A stretch of DNA of 64,000 nucleotides from the NCBI GenBank assembly GCA_016716965.1, contig JADJUP010000003.1:1-64000 (forward strand). The letters run 5' to 3'. Source of the stretch: Sulfuritalea sp. (GTDB taxonomy: Bacteria; Pseudomonadota; Gammaproteobacteria; Burkholderiales; Rhodocyclaceae). The notes under the pieces were generated by a model, which had not been told where the DNA came from, ran no database searches, and saw only the letters and a list, made by a program, of their open reading frames with translations. Of this stretch, positions 11,374 through 20,125 are shown one piece after another. The translations under genes were made by a program, and so were the position numbers. Positions within the stretch are counted from its first letter, which is position 1. Every line of letters begins with the position of its first letter.

Positions 11374-11679
11374 TCAGTGCTCCATTTCAACAGTTTCGGC
11401 GTCAATCGCATCGTATTCCACGTGCGTCCCGATGAACTTCACATAGACGGCCTGGTAGCGATACGCCACCGAGACCACCAGGCGGTAGTCATTACCCTTG
11501 ATGTTAAAGACAACCCGGCGGTTCTTAAGGATGCTGGCGTTGCGGTACTGGTCCTTGATATCGGCCGGCTGGTTCCAGGCCGCTTTCTTTGCCTCATCCA
11601 CCCACGACTTCAACGGCTGTTCGGCATCCGGGTTTCCAGCCCAGAATAATCGCAGGTAGCTCACGGCAATGATTCGCAT
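11374..11679 (-). CDS. higB: HigB-type toxin
   Basis: A 101-residue RelE/HigB-fold mRNA interferase. The start chosen is ATG 11679 (MRIIAVSYLRLFWAGNPDAE); an earlier in-frame ATG adds an unlikely leader. Recognisable blocks: EQPLKSWVDEAKKAAWNQPA, NRRVVFNIKGNDYRLVVSV, YVKFIGTHVEYDAIDAE, which match the HigB branch that cleaves mRNA on the ribosome. It is followed by higA with one base between stop and start. Its position at the edge of a region flanked by direct repeats fits an addiction role, since recombination between the repeats would delete the pair. Confidence 0.9.
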   Translation of the reverse strand: MRIIAVSYLRLFWAGNPDAEQPLKSWVDEAKKAAWNQPADIKDQYRNASILKNRRVVFNIKGNDYRLVVSVAYRYQAVYVKFIGTHVEYDAIDAETVEMEH

Positions 11680-11788
11680 GGCGGGAAGTATAGTCCCAAG
11701 GCGGGACATCGCGCAATGTCGCCGGTTGCACAAGATAACTACCGGCCGATCCCATTGCTGGCGCAACAATTGGGGACGCCCCTCCCTT

Positions 11789-11860
11789 GAGGTGGCGCGG
11801 CTGGTCTACATCGGCCTGATCGTGGCCGGGATACTCGGGCTGAAGCTGGTGACGAAGTAG
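11789..11860 (+). pseudogene. smr 3' remnant
   Basis: The last 23 codons and the stop of the SMR transporter gene, orphaned by the island. Two of the substitutions relative to the full gene are C to Y (ARLVY) and a silent change. It has no start of its own. Confidence 0.92.
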
Positions 11861-12274
11861 CGTCGGGACCCGGCGGTACTCAGCCCTCGCGCCCGGCGCG
11901 ACGGGCCGCGAGCAGATTCCTGGCCTTGCGGGTTTCGAGCCAGCGCAGCGTGACGAAGGTGCCCCAGCCGAAGAGGCCCATGGCGACCGTGAAGGCGCCG
12001 TAAGCCACCGGCCACGACACGCCCTGGGTCATCATCGAAAACTCCGACATGCCGCCGATGCCGGCGATGATGTTGAGCGGCACGAAAACCACGCTGATGG
12101 TGGTCAGCTTGGACACGCGCTTGTTCTGGTTGATGTTGATGAAGCCGACCGTGGCATCCATCAGGAAGTTGATCTTGCCGAACAGGAAGGATGTGTGGCC
12201 GTCCAGCGAATCGATGTCGCGCAGGATCTGGCGCGCGTCGTCATACTGGTTGGTGGACAGCAGCCGGCTGCGCA
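11789..12274. repeat. Right 486-bp direct repeat (smr 3' end + corA 3' end)
   Basis: Partner of 3172-3657, same length and orientation. Here the smr part is a remnant (11789-11860, EVARLVYIGLIVAGILGLK and stop) and the corA part belongs to the intact gene. Identity is complete over the last 188 bases and a few percent lower before. Confidence 0.95.
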
Positions 12275-13298
12275 TCAGGAAGGACAGCGCGCGCCGGGTA
12301 TCCAGCACGTTGCGCCGGATGCGACCGTTCAAGTCCTCTTCCTTGGCGATGTCGGAGAGGATCTCCGCGGCTTCATCGTCGGTGACCTGCGGCGTCAGCA
12401 CCGTGCGGCTGACCTTCTCCAGTTCGGCGTAGATGTCCTCCAGCGCGTCCGCTGAGTATTCGACGTCGGCGTCGTAGAGATCGAGCAGCACGTCCTTGCC
12501 GTCGGTCACGTAGCCCGGCTGGATGCGCGCGCGCAGGCGCTGCAGGCGGAAAACCGGCAGTTCCTCGTCGCGCATCGAGAACAGGATGTTGTTGTGCAGG
12601 ACGAAGGCCACCGCGACGTTGCGCGACTCGTCTTCCTTGTCCAGCAGGAAGTCCGAATGCATATGGACGTCGCCGCTGTCCTCGATGTAGAAGCGCGCCG
12701 ATTCTTCGAGGTCTTTCAGGTCGTCGGCATCGGGTAGCGTCAGCTGGAAGATTTCCTCGATCCATTGACGCTCCCTCTTCGACGGGGCGAGCAGGTCCAC
12801 CCAGATCGGCGTGGTGGCGGCGAGCGCCTCCTTGCTGTCGATCTCGACCTGGCGCAGGCGGCCGTTCGTCAGTTCGAAGGCGTTGAGCTTGATCGGCTTG
12901 TGCGGCGCGGCCGGGGCCGCCGGCGCGGCCGGCAACGATTCGCGCAGCGTGTCGCGCAGGGCGTCCGACAATTCGTCGAGGATTTCCTCGCCGCGCTCCT
13001 TTGCCACCAGCTCCCACACCACCAGGCTGTCATCCGGCGGCAGGGCTTCGAGAATCCGGGCGATGGCATCCGAGGGCATCTGCTTCAGCTTCGCGCGCAG
13101 TTCCTCGAGGTGCTGGACGTGCACCAGATTCTCGACGAGTTGCTGCCGCGGGCCGTCGTGGCCCTGTCGATGCACGACGCTTTCGACCCGCTTCTGGCGC
13201 GCCAGGAGTTCCTCGACCAGGCGCAGCTTGTCCTGCTCGGCGGCACGTTGCTGTGCGTCGAGGTCGTCGCTGGCCTGGGTTTCGAGGTGTTCGGTCAT
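11880..13298 (-). CDS. corA: CorA-family divalent cation transporter with MgtE-N-like N-terminus
   Basis: A 472-residue inner-membrane magnesium/cobalt channel. Residues 25-120 resemble the helical MgtE N-terminal domain (LEELRAKLKQMPSDAIARIL, LPPDDSLVVWELVAKERGEE), an addition not found in classical CorA. Then the CorA cytoplasmic domain (TPIWVDLLAPSKRERQWIEE, LHNNILFSMRDEELPVFRLQ), the long stalk helix, and two C-terminal helices. The family signature GMN after helix 1 is replaced by GMS (GIGGMSEFSMM). The intact stop lies at 11880. The gene ends a run of same-strand genes that starts at uppP; its 3' end is duplicated at 3262-3657. Confidence 0.9.
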   Translation of the reverse strand: MTEHLETQASDDLDAQQRAAEQDKLRLVEELLARQKRVESVVHRQGHDGPRQQLVENLVHVQHLEELRAKLKQMPSDAIARILEALPPDDSLVVWELVAKERGEEILDELSDALRDTLRESLPAAPAAPAAPHKPIKLNAFELTNGRLRQVEIDSKEALAATTPIWVDLLAPSKRERQWIEEIFQLTLPDADDLKDLEESARFYIEDSGDVHMHSDFLLDKEDESRNVAVAFVLHNNILFSMRDEELPVFRLQRLRARIQPGYVTDGKDVLLDLYDADVEYSADALEDIYAELEKVSRTVLTPQVTDDEAAEILSDIAKEEDLNGRIRRNVLDTRRALSFLMRSRLLSTNQYDDARQILRDIDSLDGHTSFLFGKINFLMDATVGFININQNKRVSKLTTISVVFVPLNIIAGIGGMSEFSMMTQGVSWPVAYGAFTVAMGLFGWGTFVTLRWLETRKARNLLAARRAGREG

Positions 13299-13330
13299 GG
13301 CGCCGGTATTCTATTCGCGTTCGCGGGTGC

Positions 13331-14026
13331 TCATGGCACTTCCGCGCCGCCCATGCGGCCCAGGATCAGCTGGGTGCGGCCGTTCATGTAGGCGGAATAG
13401 GGGTTGCGTTCGTAGCGGCGCGGCGCGGGGAGCATCACGGCCAGTCGCGCCGCCTGCTCGGCGCCGAGTTGCGCCGCGGAGACGCCGAAGTAGCGCTTTG
13501 CGGCGGCTTCGGCACCGAACACGCCGTCGCCCCATTCGACGACGTTGAGGTAGACCTCGAGGATGCGCCGTTTGTCCCACAGCAGTTCGATCCAGACCGT
13601 GATGATGGCTTCCTCGCCCTTGCGCATGAACGACTTGGTCGGCGACAGCAGCAGGTTCTTCGCCAGTTGCTGCGAGATGGTCGAGCCGCCGGCCACCACC
13701 TTGCCTTTCTTCTGGTTCTTTTCCAGGGCCTTCTGGATGCCCTCCCAGTCGAAACCCTCGTGGTCAACGAACTTGTCGTCCTCGGCGGCGATCACCGCAC
13801 GCTTGAGCTGCACCGAGATTTTCTCGTAGGGTACCCACTGCCGCTTGAGTTCGGCCTTAGGGTTCTTCTGCCGTGCCTCATCGAGGCGCTGGCTCTGGAA
13901 GCTGGTGGTTCCCGGATTGACCCATTTCCACCAGAGCACCCAGCCGAGGTACCAGCCCTGCCACATCAGCAGGACGCCGAAAACGGCCGCCAGCCCATAC
14001 TTGAGCCAGCGTGGCGCGGGCCTCAT
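13331..14026 (-). CDS. mtgA: Monofunctional peptidoglycan transglycosylase
   Basis: MtgA polymerises lipid II glycan strands at the inner membrane. 231 residues, GT51 family. One N-terminal anchor helix (YGLAAVFGVLLMWQGWYLGW), then the catalytic region with glutamate in AVIAAEDDKFVDHEGFDWEG, the GGSTISQQLAKNLLLSP motif, RKGEEAIITVWIELLWDK and the second catalytic block VVEWGDGVFGAEAAAKRYFG. The start ATG 14026 overlaps the aroE stop (ATGA), which fixes the start and implies translational coupling. Confidence 0.95.
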   Translation of the reverse strand: MRPAPRWLKYGLAAVFGVLLMWQGWYLGWVLWWKWVNPGTTSFQSQRLDEARQKNPKAELKRQWVPYEKISVQLKRAVIAAEDDKFVDHEGFDWEGIQKALEKNQKKGKVVAGGSTISQQLAKNLLLSPTKSFMRKGEEAIITVWIELLWDKRRILEVYLNVVEWGDGVFGAEAAAKRYFGVSAAQLGAEQAARLAVMLPAPRRYERNPYSAYMNGRTQLILGRMGGAEVP

Positions 14027-14859
14027 GCCTGCTTCAATGCGGCGAGTACCGGCGCCGTATGCGGCCGTACGTCGCGCCAGACGAAGAAGGCTTCGGCTGC
14101 CTGTTCCACCAGCATGCCGAGTCCGTCGGCGACGCGCGCGCCGGACGCGCGCGCCTGCTTCATGAAGGGTGTGTCGCGCCCGTACACCATCTCGTAGGCC
14201 ACGCAGCGCGGCGCGAAGACCGAGCCGGGCAGGGGCATTTCGCTGTCGCTCAGTCCCGAGGAGGTGGCGTTGATCACCAGGTCGAAGGTGCGTCCGGCAA
14301 TGCCCGCGAAGCCTGCGCCGTCCGGTTTGACGCCGACCGCGCAAGCCGGCAGGCGCGCAAATTCGAGCGCGAGACGCGCCGCTTTTTCCTCGGTGCGATT
14401 CGCTATCACGAGTTCGGCGGGGCCCTCCAGCAGCAGCGGCAGGATCACGCCGCGCGCGGCGCCGCCGGCACCCAGCAGCAGGATGCGGCGCCCGGCCGGA
14501 TCGCAGCCGAGGTTGTTCTTCAGGTCCCGCACCAGGCCGGCGCCATCGGTGTTGTCGCCGACGATGGCTCCGGCATCGAAGCTCAGCGTATTGACCGCGC
14601 CGGCGGCCTCGGCGCGCGCGCTGCGCTGTGTGGCAAGGCGAAAGGCATCCTCTTTGAAGGGCACCGTGACATTGACGCCGCGCCCCGGGCCGCCCTTGCT
14701 TGCGATGAAGGCCCGGATCGTTTCGGCGAACCCGTCCGCCGGCGCCTGGATCGCCTCGTAGCTGATGTCCTGCCCGGTCTGCTTGGCGAACAGGGCGTGG
14801 ATGCGCGGCGACTTGCTGTGGCCGACGGGGTTGCCGATTACGGCGTAGCGGTCAGTCAT
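14023..14859 (-). CDS. aroE: Shikimate dehydrogenase
   Basis: A 278-residue NADP-dependent enzyme reducing 3-dehydroshikimate to shikimate in aromatic amino acid synthesis. Substrate-site blocks: YAVIGNPVGHSKSPRIHALF, NVTVPFKEDAFR (catalytic Lys), GDNTDGAGLVRDL (catalytic Asp). Nucleotide site: LLGAGGAARGV and ANRTEEKA. C-terminal DGLGMLVEQAAEAF is typical. It abuts the TonB-like gene upstream and overlaps mtgA by 4 bases. Confidence 0.97.
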   Translation of the reverse strand: MTDRYAVIGNPVGHSKSPRIHALFAKQTGQDISYEAIQAPADGFAETIRAFIASKGGPGRGVNVTVPFKEDAFRLATQRSARAEAAGAVNTLSFDAGAIVGDNTDGAGLVRDLKNNLGCDPAGRRILLLGAGGAARGVILPLLLEGPAELVIANRTEEKAARLALEFARLPACAVGVKPDGAGFAGIAGRTFDLVINATSSGLSDSEMPLPGSVFAPRCVAYEMVYGRDTPFMKQARASGARVADGLGMLVEQAAEAFFVWRDVRPHTAPVLAALKQA

Positions 14860-15789
14860 TCAGTCGGCTCGCAGGCGGTCGGCATTGGTGAAGGTCCAGG
14901 TGCGGGTGATCTCCAACTCGTCGGTATCGCGCCGGATCGATTCGGGAAACCTGGCGTAGGGGGCGGCCAGTTGCACGATGCGGCGCGCCGCATCGTCGAG
15001 CAGCGCCTGACCCGAGGAACGGCTGACTTCCACTTGCTTGAGTTCACCGTCGGCCTTGATGATTACCGTCAGCACCAAGCTGCCATATAGGCGCCCCTTG
15101 GCGGCGGCGGGATAGTTGAGGTTGCCGATGCGCTCGATCTTCTGCCGCCAGTCCTCGACGTACTGGGCGAAGCGGTATTCCTCGACCCGGGCGCCGATGA
15201 ATTTCTTGCGCGGGCGCTGGTTGTACTCCTCCATCTGGCGGGCGATCTGGCCTTCGAGGCGGGCGATGGCCATGGCGCTGGACGCCATGTCGAGGCCGGT
15301 GCGCGCCGTCTCGGCGGTCGGGTTGGCTTCGGGCTTGGTCCGGTCGGCGCTGACCGAGCGCTCGCCCTTCAGGCGAGTCAACTGCATCTGGGCTTGCGCT
15401 TCGAGTTCGGCGACGCGACGCTGCGCATCGACCAGCTGGTCGCCTTCGCGGGTATTGGCCGAAGGCGGCAGCGGCGTCTTGGCGCGGCGGTCTTCCTCGG
15501 TATTGCCGCCGCCATCGAGGTTGGTCTGCGCCTTGGCCTGCGCCTTGCTGGGTTTGCTCTTGCTTTTGCTGTTGACCAGGATGACTTCCAGCGCGCGTTC
15601 GCGCGCGCGGTCGATGAAGTCCGGCGGCGTGAAGCGGACCGCGAGCAGGACGCCATGCAGCAGCAGAGAAACGCCCAGCGCCAGGGTCAGGTTGCGTCGA
15701 GGCGCATCCATGGCGGCAAGGAAGCCCGGCATAGGCAGGCTTGGCAGCGAAGGCCAGGAGCGGCGCGACAGGCTGGACGGGATAGGCAT
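14860..15789 (-). CDS. TonB-like periplasmic energy-transducing protein
   Basis: A 309-residue protein with an N-terminal membrane anchor (NLTLALGVSLLLHGVLLAVR), a long charged linker containing a coiled-coil stretch (VDAQRRVAELEAQAQMQL, MAIARLEGQIARQMEEYNQR), and a C-terminal TonB-type domain (LNYPAAAKGRLYGSLVLTV, KQVEVSRSSGQALLDDAARR). Start ATG 15789 was chosen; MDAPRRN further in is an alternative. TonB family members span the periplasm to energise outer-membrane receptors, but no ExbBD or receptor is nearby, so the partner is unknown. Its stop abuts aroE. Confidence 0.85.
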   Translation of the reverse strand: MPIPSSLSRRSWPSLPSLPMPGFLAAMDAPRRNLTLALGVSLLLHGVLLAVRFTPPDFIDRARERALEVILVNSKSKSKPSKAQAKAQTNLDGGGNTEEDRRAKTPLPPSANTREGDQLVDAQRRVAELEAQAQMQLTRLKGERSVSADRTKPEANPTAETARTGLDMASSAMAIARLEGQIARQMEEYNQRPRKKFIGARVEEYRFAQYVEDWRQKIERIGNLNYPAAAKGRLYGSLVLTVIIKADGELKQVEVSRSSGQALLDDAARRIVQLAAPYARFPESIRRDTDELEITRTWTFTNADRLRAD

Positions 15790-15802
15790 GAGCCCGTCGA
15801 TT

Positions 15803-17764
15803 TTACGCCGTGAGTTCGCCGTCCCCGTCGTCGGCGAAGTCGCCATCAGAGCCGTCATTGGACGCCAATTCGGCCGCCAATTCGGGCGCCAGCTCGATAT
15901 AGCGCAGGCGCAGTTCGGCTTCCAGCAGGTCGATGCCCTCGATTCCGAGCACCACGTGCGCGCCACGCGGCAGCTCGGGCACCGAGGGCACGCGAGCGAC
16001 CAGCGGGATCTCGTCGAGGCGCAGCAGCGTTTCGCGCAGCACCCGCGCCAGGGCCGTCGTAGCACCCTGTTGCAGCAGCCAGCGCAGGCACCAGTAGCGT
16101 TCCATGCCGCGCTGGAAGTCGGCATAGGCGGCGTAGGTCAGCTCGAAATCGCGCATGGCCGCCAGCAGGTCGGCCGACTTCGGCGGGAAGGGTGCCGGTT
16201 CGCCTTGCAGCAGCGCGATCAGCTGCCACTGGTTGAGCAGGTCGCAGTAACGCCGCAGGGGCGAGGACGACCAGGCATAGCACTCGACGCCGAGGCCTTC
16301 GTGGGCGGCGGCGACGGTGCTCATGCGCACCTTGCCCGCGGTTTGCACGCGGTACAGCGCGGGGATGCCGGCGTCGCGCAGCATGGCGCCCCAGGTCGAG
16401 TTGGCCATGATCATCAGTTCGGCGACCAGGGTGTCGAGCGGACTTCCGCGCGCGCGTTCGTCGATGCTGACCCGGCCCTTGCCCGGCTCGACCTCGATGC
16501 CGCTGTCGGCGTTCCAATCGACGATGAAGTTGTAGTCCTTGCGATTGCCGTTGTCCGAGGGCTTGCCGCGGCCCGCCTCAAGCACCTGGGCGAACTCCCA
16601 GAGCAGCTTGAGTTCGTCGCGCCAGGGGAAGTCGCCGAGGCCTTGCGCCAGCGTGTCGGCGTTGAAAACGGGCTCGATGTCGTGATGGCGCAGGTTGGCG
16701 ACGATGGGCACGCGCTCCAGCCGCGTCGCGTGGCCGAGCAGGCGCAGGTCGCCGGCGACGTCGAGGTAGAGCGAGATGGCCGGCACGGTCTGGCCGGCGG
16801 CCAGCGTGAAATGCTCGACCACGTCCTCCGGCAGCATGGTGATCTTGCGCCCCGGCATGTAGACGGTGGACAGCCGTTCGCGGGTGATGCGGCCGAGGTC
16901 GGAATCCGGGCCGAAGCCCAGGCCCGGCGCGGCGATGTGGATGCCGATCTGCCAGCCGCCCTCGGGCTTGGCGGTGACGGAGAAGGCGTCGTCGATTTCC
17001 GTCGTATGGGCGTCATCGACACTGAAGGCTCGAACTGCAGCGAGCGGCAGGTCGGCCGGTTCGGCCGGCGCGGCGAACTGCGGAAACCCGGTGCCGCCCT
17101 TGCTTTCGGGGAAGAACTCGAACAGGAAGCGGCCCAGGTGATAGTCGTGGGTGGACGGCAGTGCGCCGCAGTCGAACAGCAGCCGTGCCGGCGACTTGCC
17201 GGTTTCACCGCAGGCGGCTTCGAGCGCCTTGGTCTCCGGGCGATTGCGGTCGGGCTTGTAAATCAGTTGCGGCAGGATAGTGGCGAACTCGGCGGGCAGG
17301 CGGCGTGCGGCGAGTTCCGCCACCATGCGCTCGATCGCAGCGGCCTGCTGGCGCTTCTTTTCGAGGCCGGCCAGCGCGGCCTGCAGGATTTCCGGCGGTG
17401 CCTTGCGGAAGCGCCCGCGGCCCTTGCGATGGAAATGGATGGGCGCCGAATGCAGGCGCAGCAGGACGGCGGCGGCCTGCACCGGGTCCGGCTTGGCGCC
17501 GTGGTATTCCGCGGCGAGTTCCTCGAAGCCGAACTCCGCTTCGCCGCAGACTTCCCAGAGAAAATCCACGTCGATGCCTTCGGCGTCGGTTTCCGCGCGC
17601 TCCAGCAGGTCGCCGGGGGCCGGCGTCGCGAAGCGCAGCAGGACGTTGGCGGCCTTGACCTTGCTGCGCTTGCCCGAGGGCAGTTCGACTTGCAGCGAGG
17701 TCACGTTGTCGGCCAGCACGCCGCCGGCACGAAAAGCGCCGTCCTCTTCAAACAGGACATTCAT
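15803..17764 (-). CDS. RNB-domain 3'-5' exoribonuclease (RNase II/R family)
   Basis: A 653-residue protein. The RNB catalytic core is clear: AFSVDDAHTTEIDDAFSV with the metal-binding aspartates, HIAAPGLGFGPDSDLG, YMPGRKITMLPEDVVEHF, SPLDTLVAELMIMANSTW and the terminal SSSPLRRYCDLLNQWQ. The N-terminal 200 residues lack obvious RNase R cold-shock domains and contain helical segments. Likely role is processive degradation of structured or unstructured RNA in the cytoplasm. It stands between the TonB-like gene and a methyltransferase on the same strand, with 13- and 46-base gaps. Confidence 0.9.
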   Translation of the reverse strand: MNVLFEEDGAFRAGGVLADNVTSLQVELPSGKRSKVKAANVLLRFATPAPGDLLERAETDAEGIDVDFLWEVCGEAEFGFEELAAEYHGAKPDPVQAAAVLLRLHSAPIHFHRKGRGRFRKAPPEILQAALAGLEKKRQQAAAIERMVAELAARRLPAEFATILPQLIYKPDRNRPETKALEAACGETGKSPARLLFDCGALPSTHDYHLGRFLFEFFPESKGGTGFPQFAAPAEPADLPLAAVRAFSVDDAHTTEIDDAFSVTAKPEGGWQIGIHIAAPGLGFGPDSDLGRITRERLSTVYMPGRKITMLPEDVVEHFTLAAGQTVPAISLYLDVAGDLRLLGHATRLERVPIVANLRHHDIEPVFNADTLAQGLGDFPWRDELKLLWEFAQVLEAGRGKPSDNGNRKDYNFIVDWNADSGIEVEPGKGRVSIDERARGSPLDTLVAELMIMANSTWGAMLRDAGIPALYRVQTAGKVRMSTVAAAHEGLGVECYAWSSSPLRRYCDLLNQWQLIALLQGEPAPFPPKSADLLAAMRDFELTYAAYADFQRGMERYWCLRWLLQQGATTALARVLRETLLRLDEIPLVARVPSVPELPRGAHVVLGIEGIDLLEAELRLRYIELAPELAAELASNDGSDGDFADDGDGELTA

Positions 17765-17810
17765 GGAAGGGAGGCCCGGGGCGGGGCTTGAGCGGGAAGC
17801 GAGGGCCGAA

Positions 17811-18617
17811 TTATACCGGTCTGGCCGTGGCGACCAGAACCGTGCTGGTCAACCGGAAACCGCCCGCCACGGCATGCGGCGCAAGCTCCTCCGCGACCTC
17901 GATGGCAAGCTCGCGCTGCTTTTCCGGGGGCACCCGGGACAGGCTTTCCGCTGCACCGCCGGCGAGGTCAAGGAAGCCCTGCCAGTAGGCGGCGGCATCG
18001 GCGAATTCGACCGTGAAGCGACAGGGCCGGATGTCGCGGTCGCAAAAGTCGGCGCTGGCGAGACGGCGATCCAGCTCGCCGGCGTCGCCGAAACGGAATA
18101 TCGAGGGCCGCGCCACCTTCGGCGGCGGCAGCAGGCGGCGCATGCAGGCCAGCGCGGCCTCCACCAGCGGCACCTCGCTGGCCGCGCCCCAGACCGAAAG
18201 CGCCAGCCGGCCGTCGGGGCGCAGCACGCGGCGCATCTCACGCAGCGCGGCATGGTCGTCGGGGAAGAACATCAGGCCCAGTCCGCATACCACACGCTCG
18301 AAACTGCCATCGGCAAAGGGCAGCGCTTCGCCATCGGCGGCGACGCGCGCCAGCCCGGGACAACAGGCGAGCTGGCCTTCGCTGATGTCGCTGGCGACGG
18401 CAAGGCCGTTCGCGCCGACCACCTGTTGCGCCATGCCGGCCAGCAGGCCGGGGCCGCTGGCGAGGTCGAGCACGCGCTGGCCGGGAGTTAGATCGGCGGC
18501 AGCCAGCAGTGCCGCCGCCAGTTCGCCGCGGCTGCCGGCGGCAGCGAGGTAGCGTGCGCCGATGCGGTTGTAGCCCTTGCGTTCGAGGCGCTTGAACTGG
18601 GCGTGGTCAAAACTCAT
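17811..18617 (-). CDS. Class I SAM-dependent methyltransferase
   Basis: A 268-residue protein of the UbiE/COQ5-like Methyltransf_11 type. SAM-binding motif I VLDLASGPGLLAGMAQQVVG, motif II around SDISEGQLA, later blocks AADGEALPFADGSFERVVCG and MRRVLRPDGRLALSVWG. Substrate unknown. ATG 18617 overlaps the rarD-like stop by ATGA, so the two are co-translated. Copy 5 of the dispersed repeat lies antisense in it and covers the codons for RRLASADF. Confidence 0.85.
   Translation of the reverse strand: MSFDHAQFKRLERKGYNRIGARYLAAAGSRGELAAALLAAADLTPGQRVLDLASGPGLLAGMAQQVVGANGLAVASDISEGQLACCPGLARVAADGEALPFADGSFERVVCGLGLMFFPDDHAALREMRRVLRPDGRLALSVWGAASEVPLVEAALACMRRLLPPPKVARPSIFRFGDAGELDRRLASADFCDRDIRPCRFTVEFADAAAYWQGFLDLAGGAAESLSRVPPEKQRELAIEVAEELAPHAVAGGFRLTSTVLVATARPV
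18044..18070 (+). repeat. Dispersed short repeat, copy 5 (antisense in methyltransferase gene)
   Basis: The plus strand reads AGTCGGCGCTGG then CGAGACGGCGAT. The reading frame on the other strand stays open. Confidence 0.65.
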
Positions 18618-19565
18618 GGCAGCGGCGCGTCCGCTTTCGCGGCGGTGAATTTGAGCAGGTCGACGCTGTAGACCGCGAGCCCGCTCCAGATTGCGGCGAA
18701 GGCCAGCGTGCGCGTGAAATCCATGGGCTCGTGATAGACCAGTACGGCGATCAGGAAGGCAATCGACGGCGCGATGTACTGCAGGAAGGCGATCATCGAA
18801 AGCGGTAGGCGCCGCGCCGCGACGGCGAACAGCAGCAGCGGGATGGCGGTGATCGCGCCGGTGGCGACCAGCAGCAGGTCGCGGCCGTCGAACAGGTTCG
18901 CACCGGTGCCGAAGTGGCTGGTCCCGGAATGCCGGATCCAGGCCAGCCAAAGCAGCGCCACGGGCATCATGCACAGGGTTTCGAGGAACAGGCCGCTGGC
19001 GGCATCGAGCGGCAGTTGCTTGCGCAGCAGGCCGTAGATGGCGAAGGTGCCGGCCAGCACCAGGGCGATCCAGGGCAGGCCGCCGGCGCGCAGCGCCTCG
19101 ATCGCGACGCCCGCCGCGGCGAGCAGCACGGCGAGCCATTGCAGCGGACGCAGGCGCTCCTTGAGCACCAGCACGCCGAGCGCGACATTGAGCAGCGGCA
19201 GGATGAAATAGCCGAGGCTGGTTTCGACGATGTGGCCGTTGTTCACGCCCCAGACGAAGGTCAGCCAGTTGCTGATCACCAGCGCCGCCGCCAGGGCGAT
19301 GCGCGCCAGCTGCGCGGGAATCCGCGCCACGCGCAGCGCGTCGCCGAAGCCGCGGCCGACGCCGAGGATGGCGGTCATCAGCAGCATGGCCCAGACCACG
19401 CGGTGGGCGATGATCTCGTCGGCCGGCACCTCGACGATCTGCTTGAAGAAGATTGGCACCAGGCCCCAGATCAGGTAGGCGCCGATCCCGGCGACGATGC
19501 CGCGCCGGGTGTTTTCAGGCGTCGCCGCTGGATCGGGGCGCGGCCCAACGGCGGGGAGCGCTCAT
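18614..19565 (-). CDS. rarD: RarD-like EamA-family transporter, probable N-terminal frameshift
   Basis: A ten-helix inner-membrane permease of the EamA/RarD type. Family blocks: PIFFKQIVEVPADEIIAHRV, NNGHIVETSLGYFILPLLNV, LKERLRPLQWLAVLLAAAG, IAFLQYIAPSIAFLIAVLVY. The frame carrying these is open upstream through GIVAGIGAYLIWGLV but has no ATG. The expected ATG, at 19565 overlapping the yqiA-like stop as ATGA, is one base out of frame. Removing one base in the GC-rich stretch 19515-19560 gives a protein of about 316 residues. Without that repair the first start is GTG 19459, which would delete half of helix 1. Substrate unknown. Confidence 0.8.
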
Positions 19566-20125
19566 CCTGGTCCGGCGTAGTCGATGATCGGATCGAGGTA
19601 GTCGTTCCAGCGCGTGAAGCTGTGGTCGCCGCCGGGCAGCACGGTCTGTTTCGCGCCGGCATAGCGGCGCACGGCATCGCGGTAATCGAGCGTCTCGTCG
19701 CCTTCTTCCACCAGCAGCCAGAAGCGTTCGGGCTTGGCCAGCACCGGAATCGCGATGGCACGCAGCTCATCGACGTGTTCCAGCGTGAAGTCGAAGCGCT
19801 CGCCGGTGTAGAGCCACTGTTGCGGGCCGATGTATTTGTGCAGGGAAAGGTGGGCGACCACGGCCGGATTCACCAGCACCGCCTTGAGGTCGAAGGTCTC
19901 GGCCAGCCAGGTCGAGTAGTAGCCGCCGAGCGAGGAGCCGACCACGGTGGTGACGCCATGGCGTGCGATCAGGTCTTCGGCGAGCGCGATGGCCGCGCGC
20001 GGCGAGGCCGGCAATTGGGGGCTCAGGAACTTCTCACCGAGCCCGCGTTCGCGCATGCGCGCGCCCAGGGCCTGTGCCTTGTTCGATTGCGGGCCGCTGG
20101 TGAAGCCATGCAAATACAGAATCAA
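19562..20125 (-). CDS. YqiA-like esterase / alpha-beta hydrolase
   Basis: A 187-residue small alpha/beta hydrolase. The start is TTG 20125, overlapping the uppP stop, giving LILYLHGFTSGPQSNKAQAL, the usual N-terminus of the YqiA/UPF0227 family. The nucleophile elbow is VVGSSLGGYYS (Ser). The acid and histidine are in LLVEEGDETLDYRDA and LPGGDHSFTRW. Family members hydrolyse short acyl esters; physiological substrate unknown. It forms an overlapping operon with uppP and the rarD-like gene. Confidence 0.87.
   Translation of the reverse strand: MILYLHGFTSGPQSNKAQALGARMRERGLGEKFLSPQLPASPRAAIALAEDLIARHGVTTVVGSSLGGYYSTWLAETFDLKAVLVNPAVVAHLSLHKYIGPQQWLYTGERFDFTLEHVDELRAIAIPVLAKPERFWLLVEEGDETLDYRDAVRRYAGAKQTVLPGGDHSFTRWNDYLDPIIDYAGPG

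Noticed and set aside
11669..11860. Short plus-strand frame ending in an SMR tail
   Set aside because: Only the last 23 codons match the SMR family; the beginning is antisense to higB. It is a remnant, not a gene.
15327..15345. GTCGGCGCTGACC in the TonB-like gene as a repeat copy
   Set aside because: The second half (ACGGCGA) is missing, so it was not counted.
15116..17791. Long plus-strand open frame of about 890 codons
   Set aside because: It is antisense to the TonB-like and RNB ribonuclease genes, has no recognisable domain, and results from high GC content lacking stop codons.
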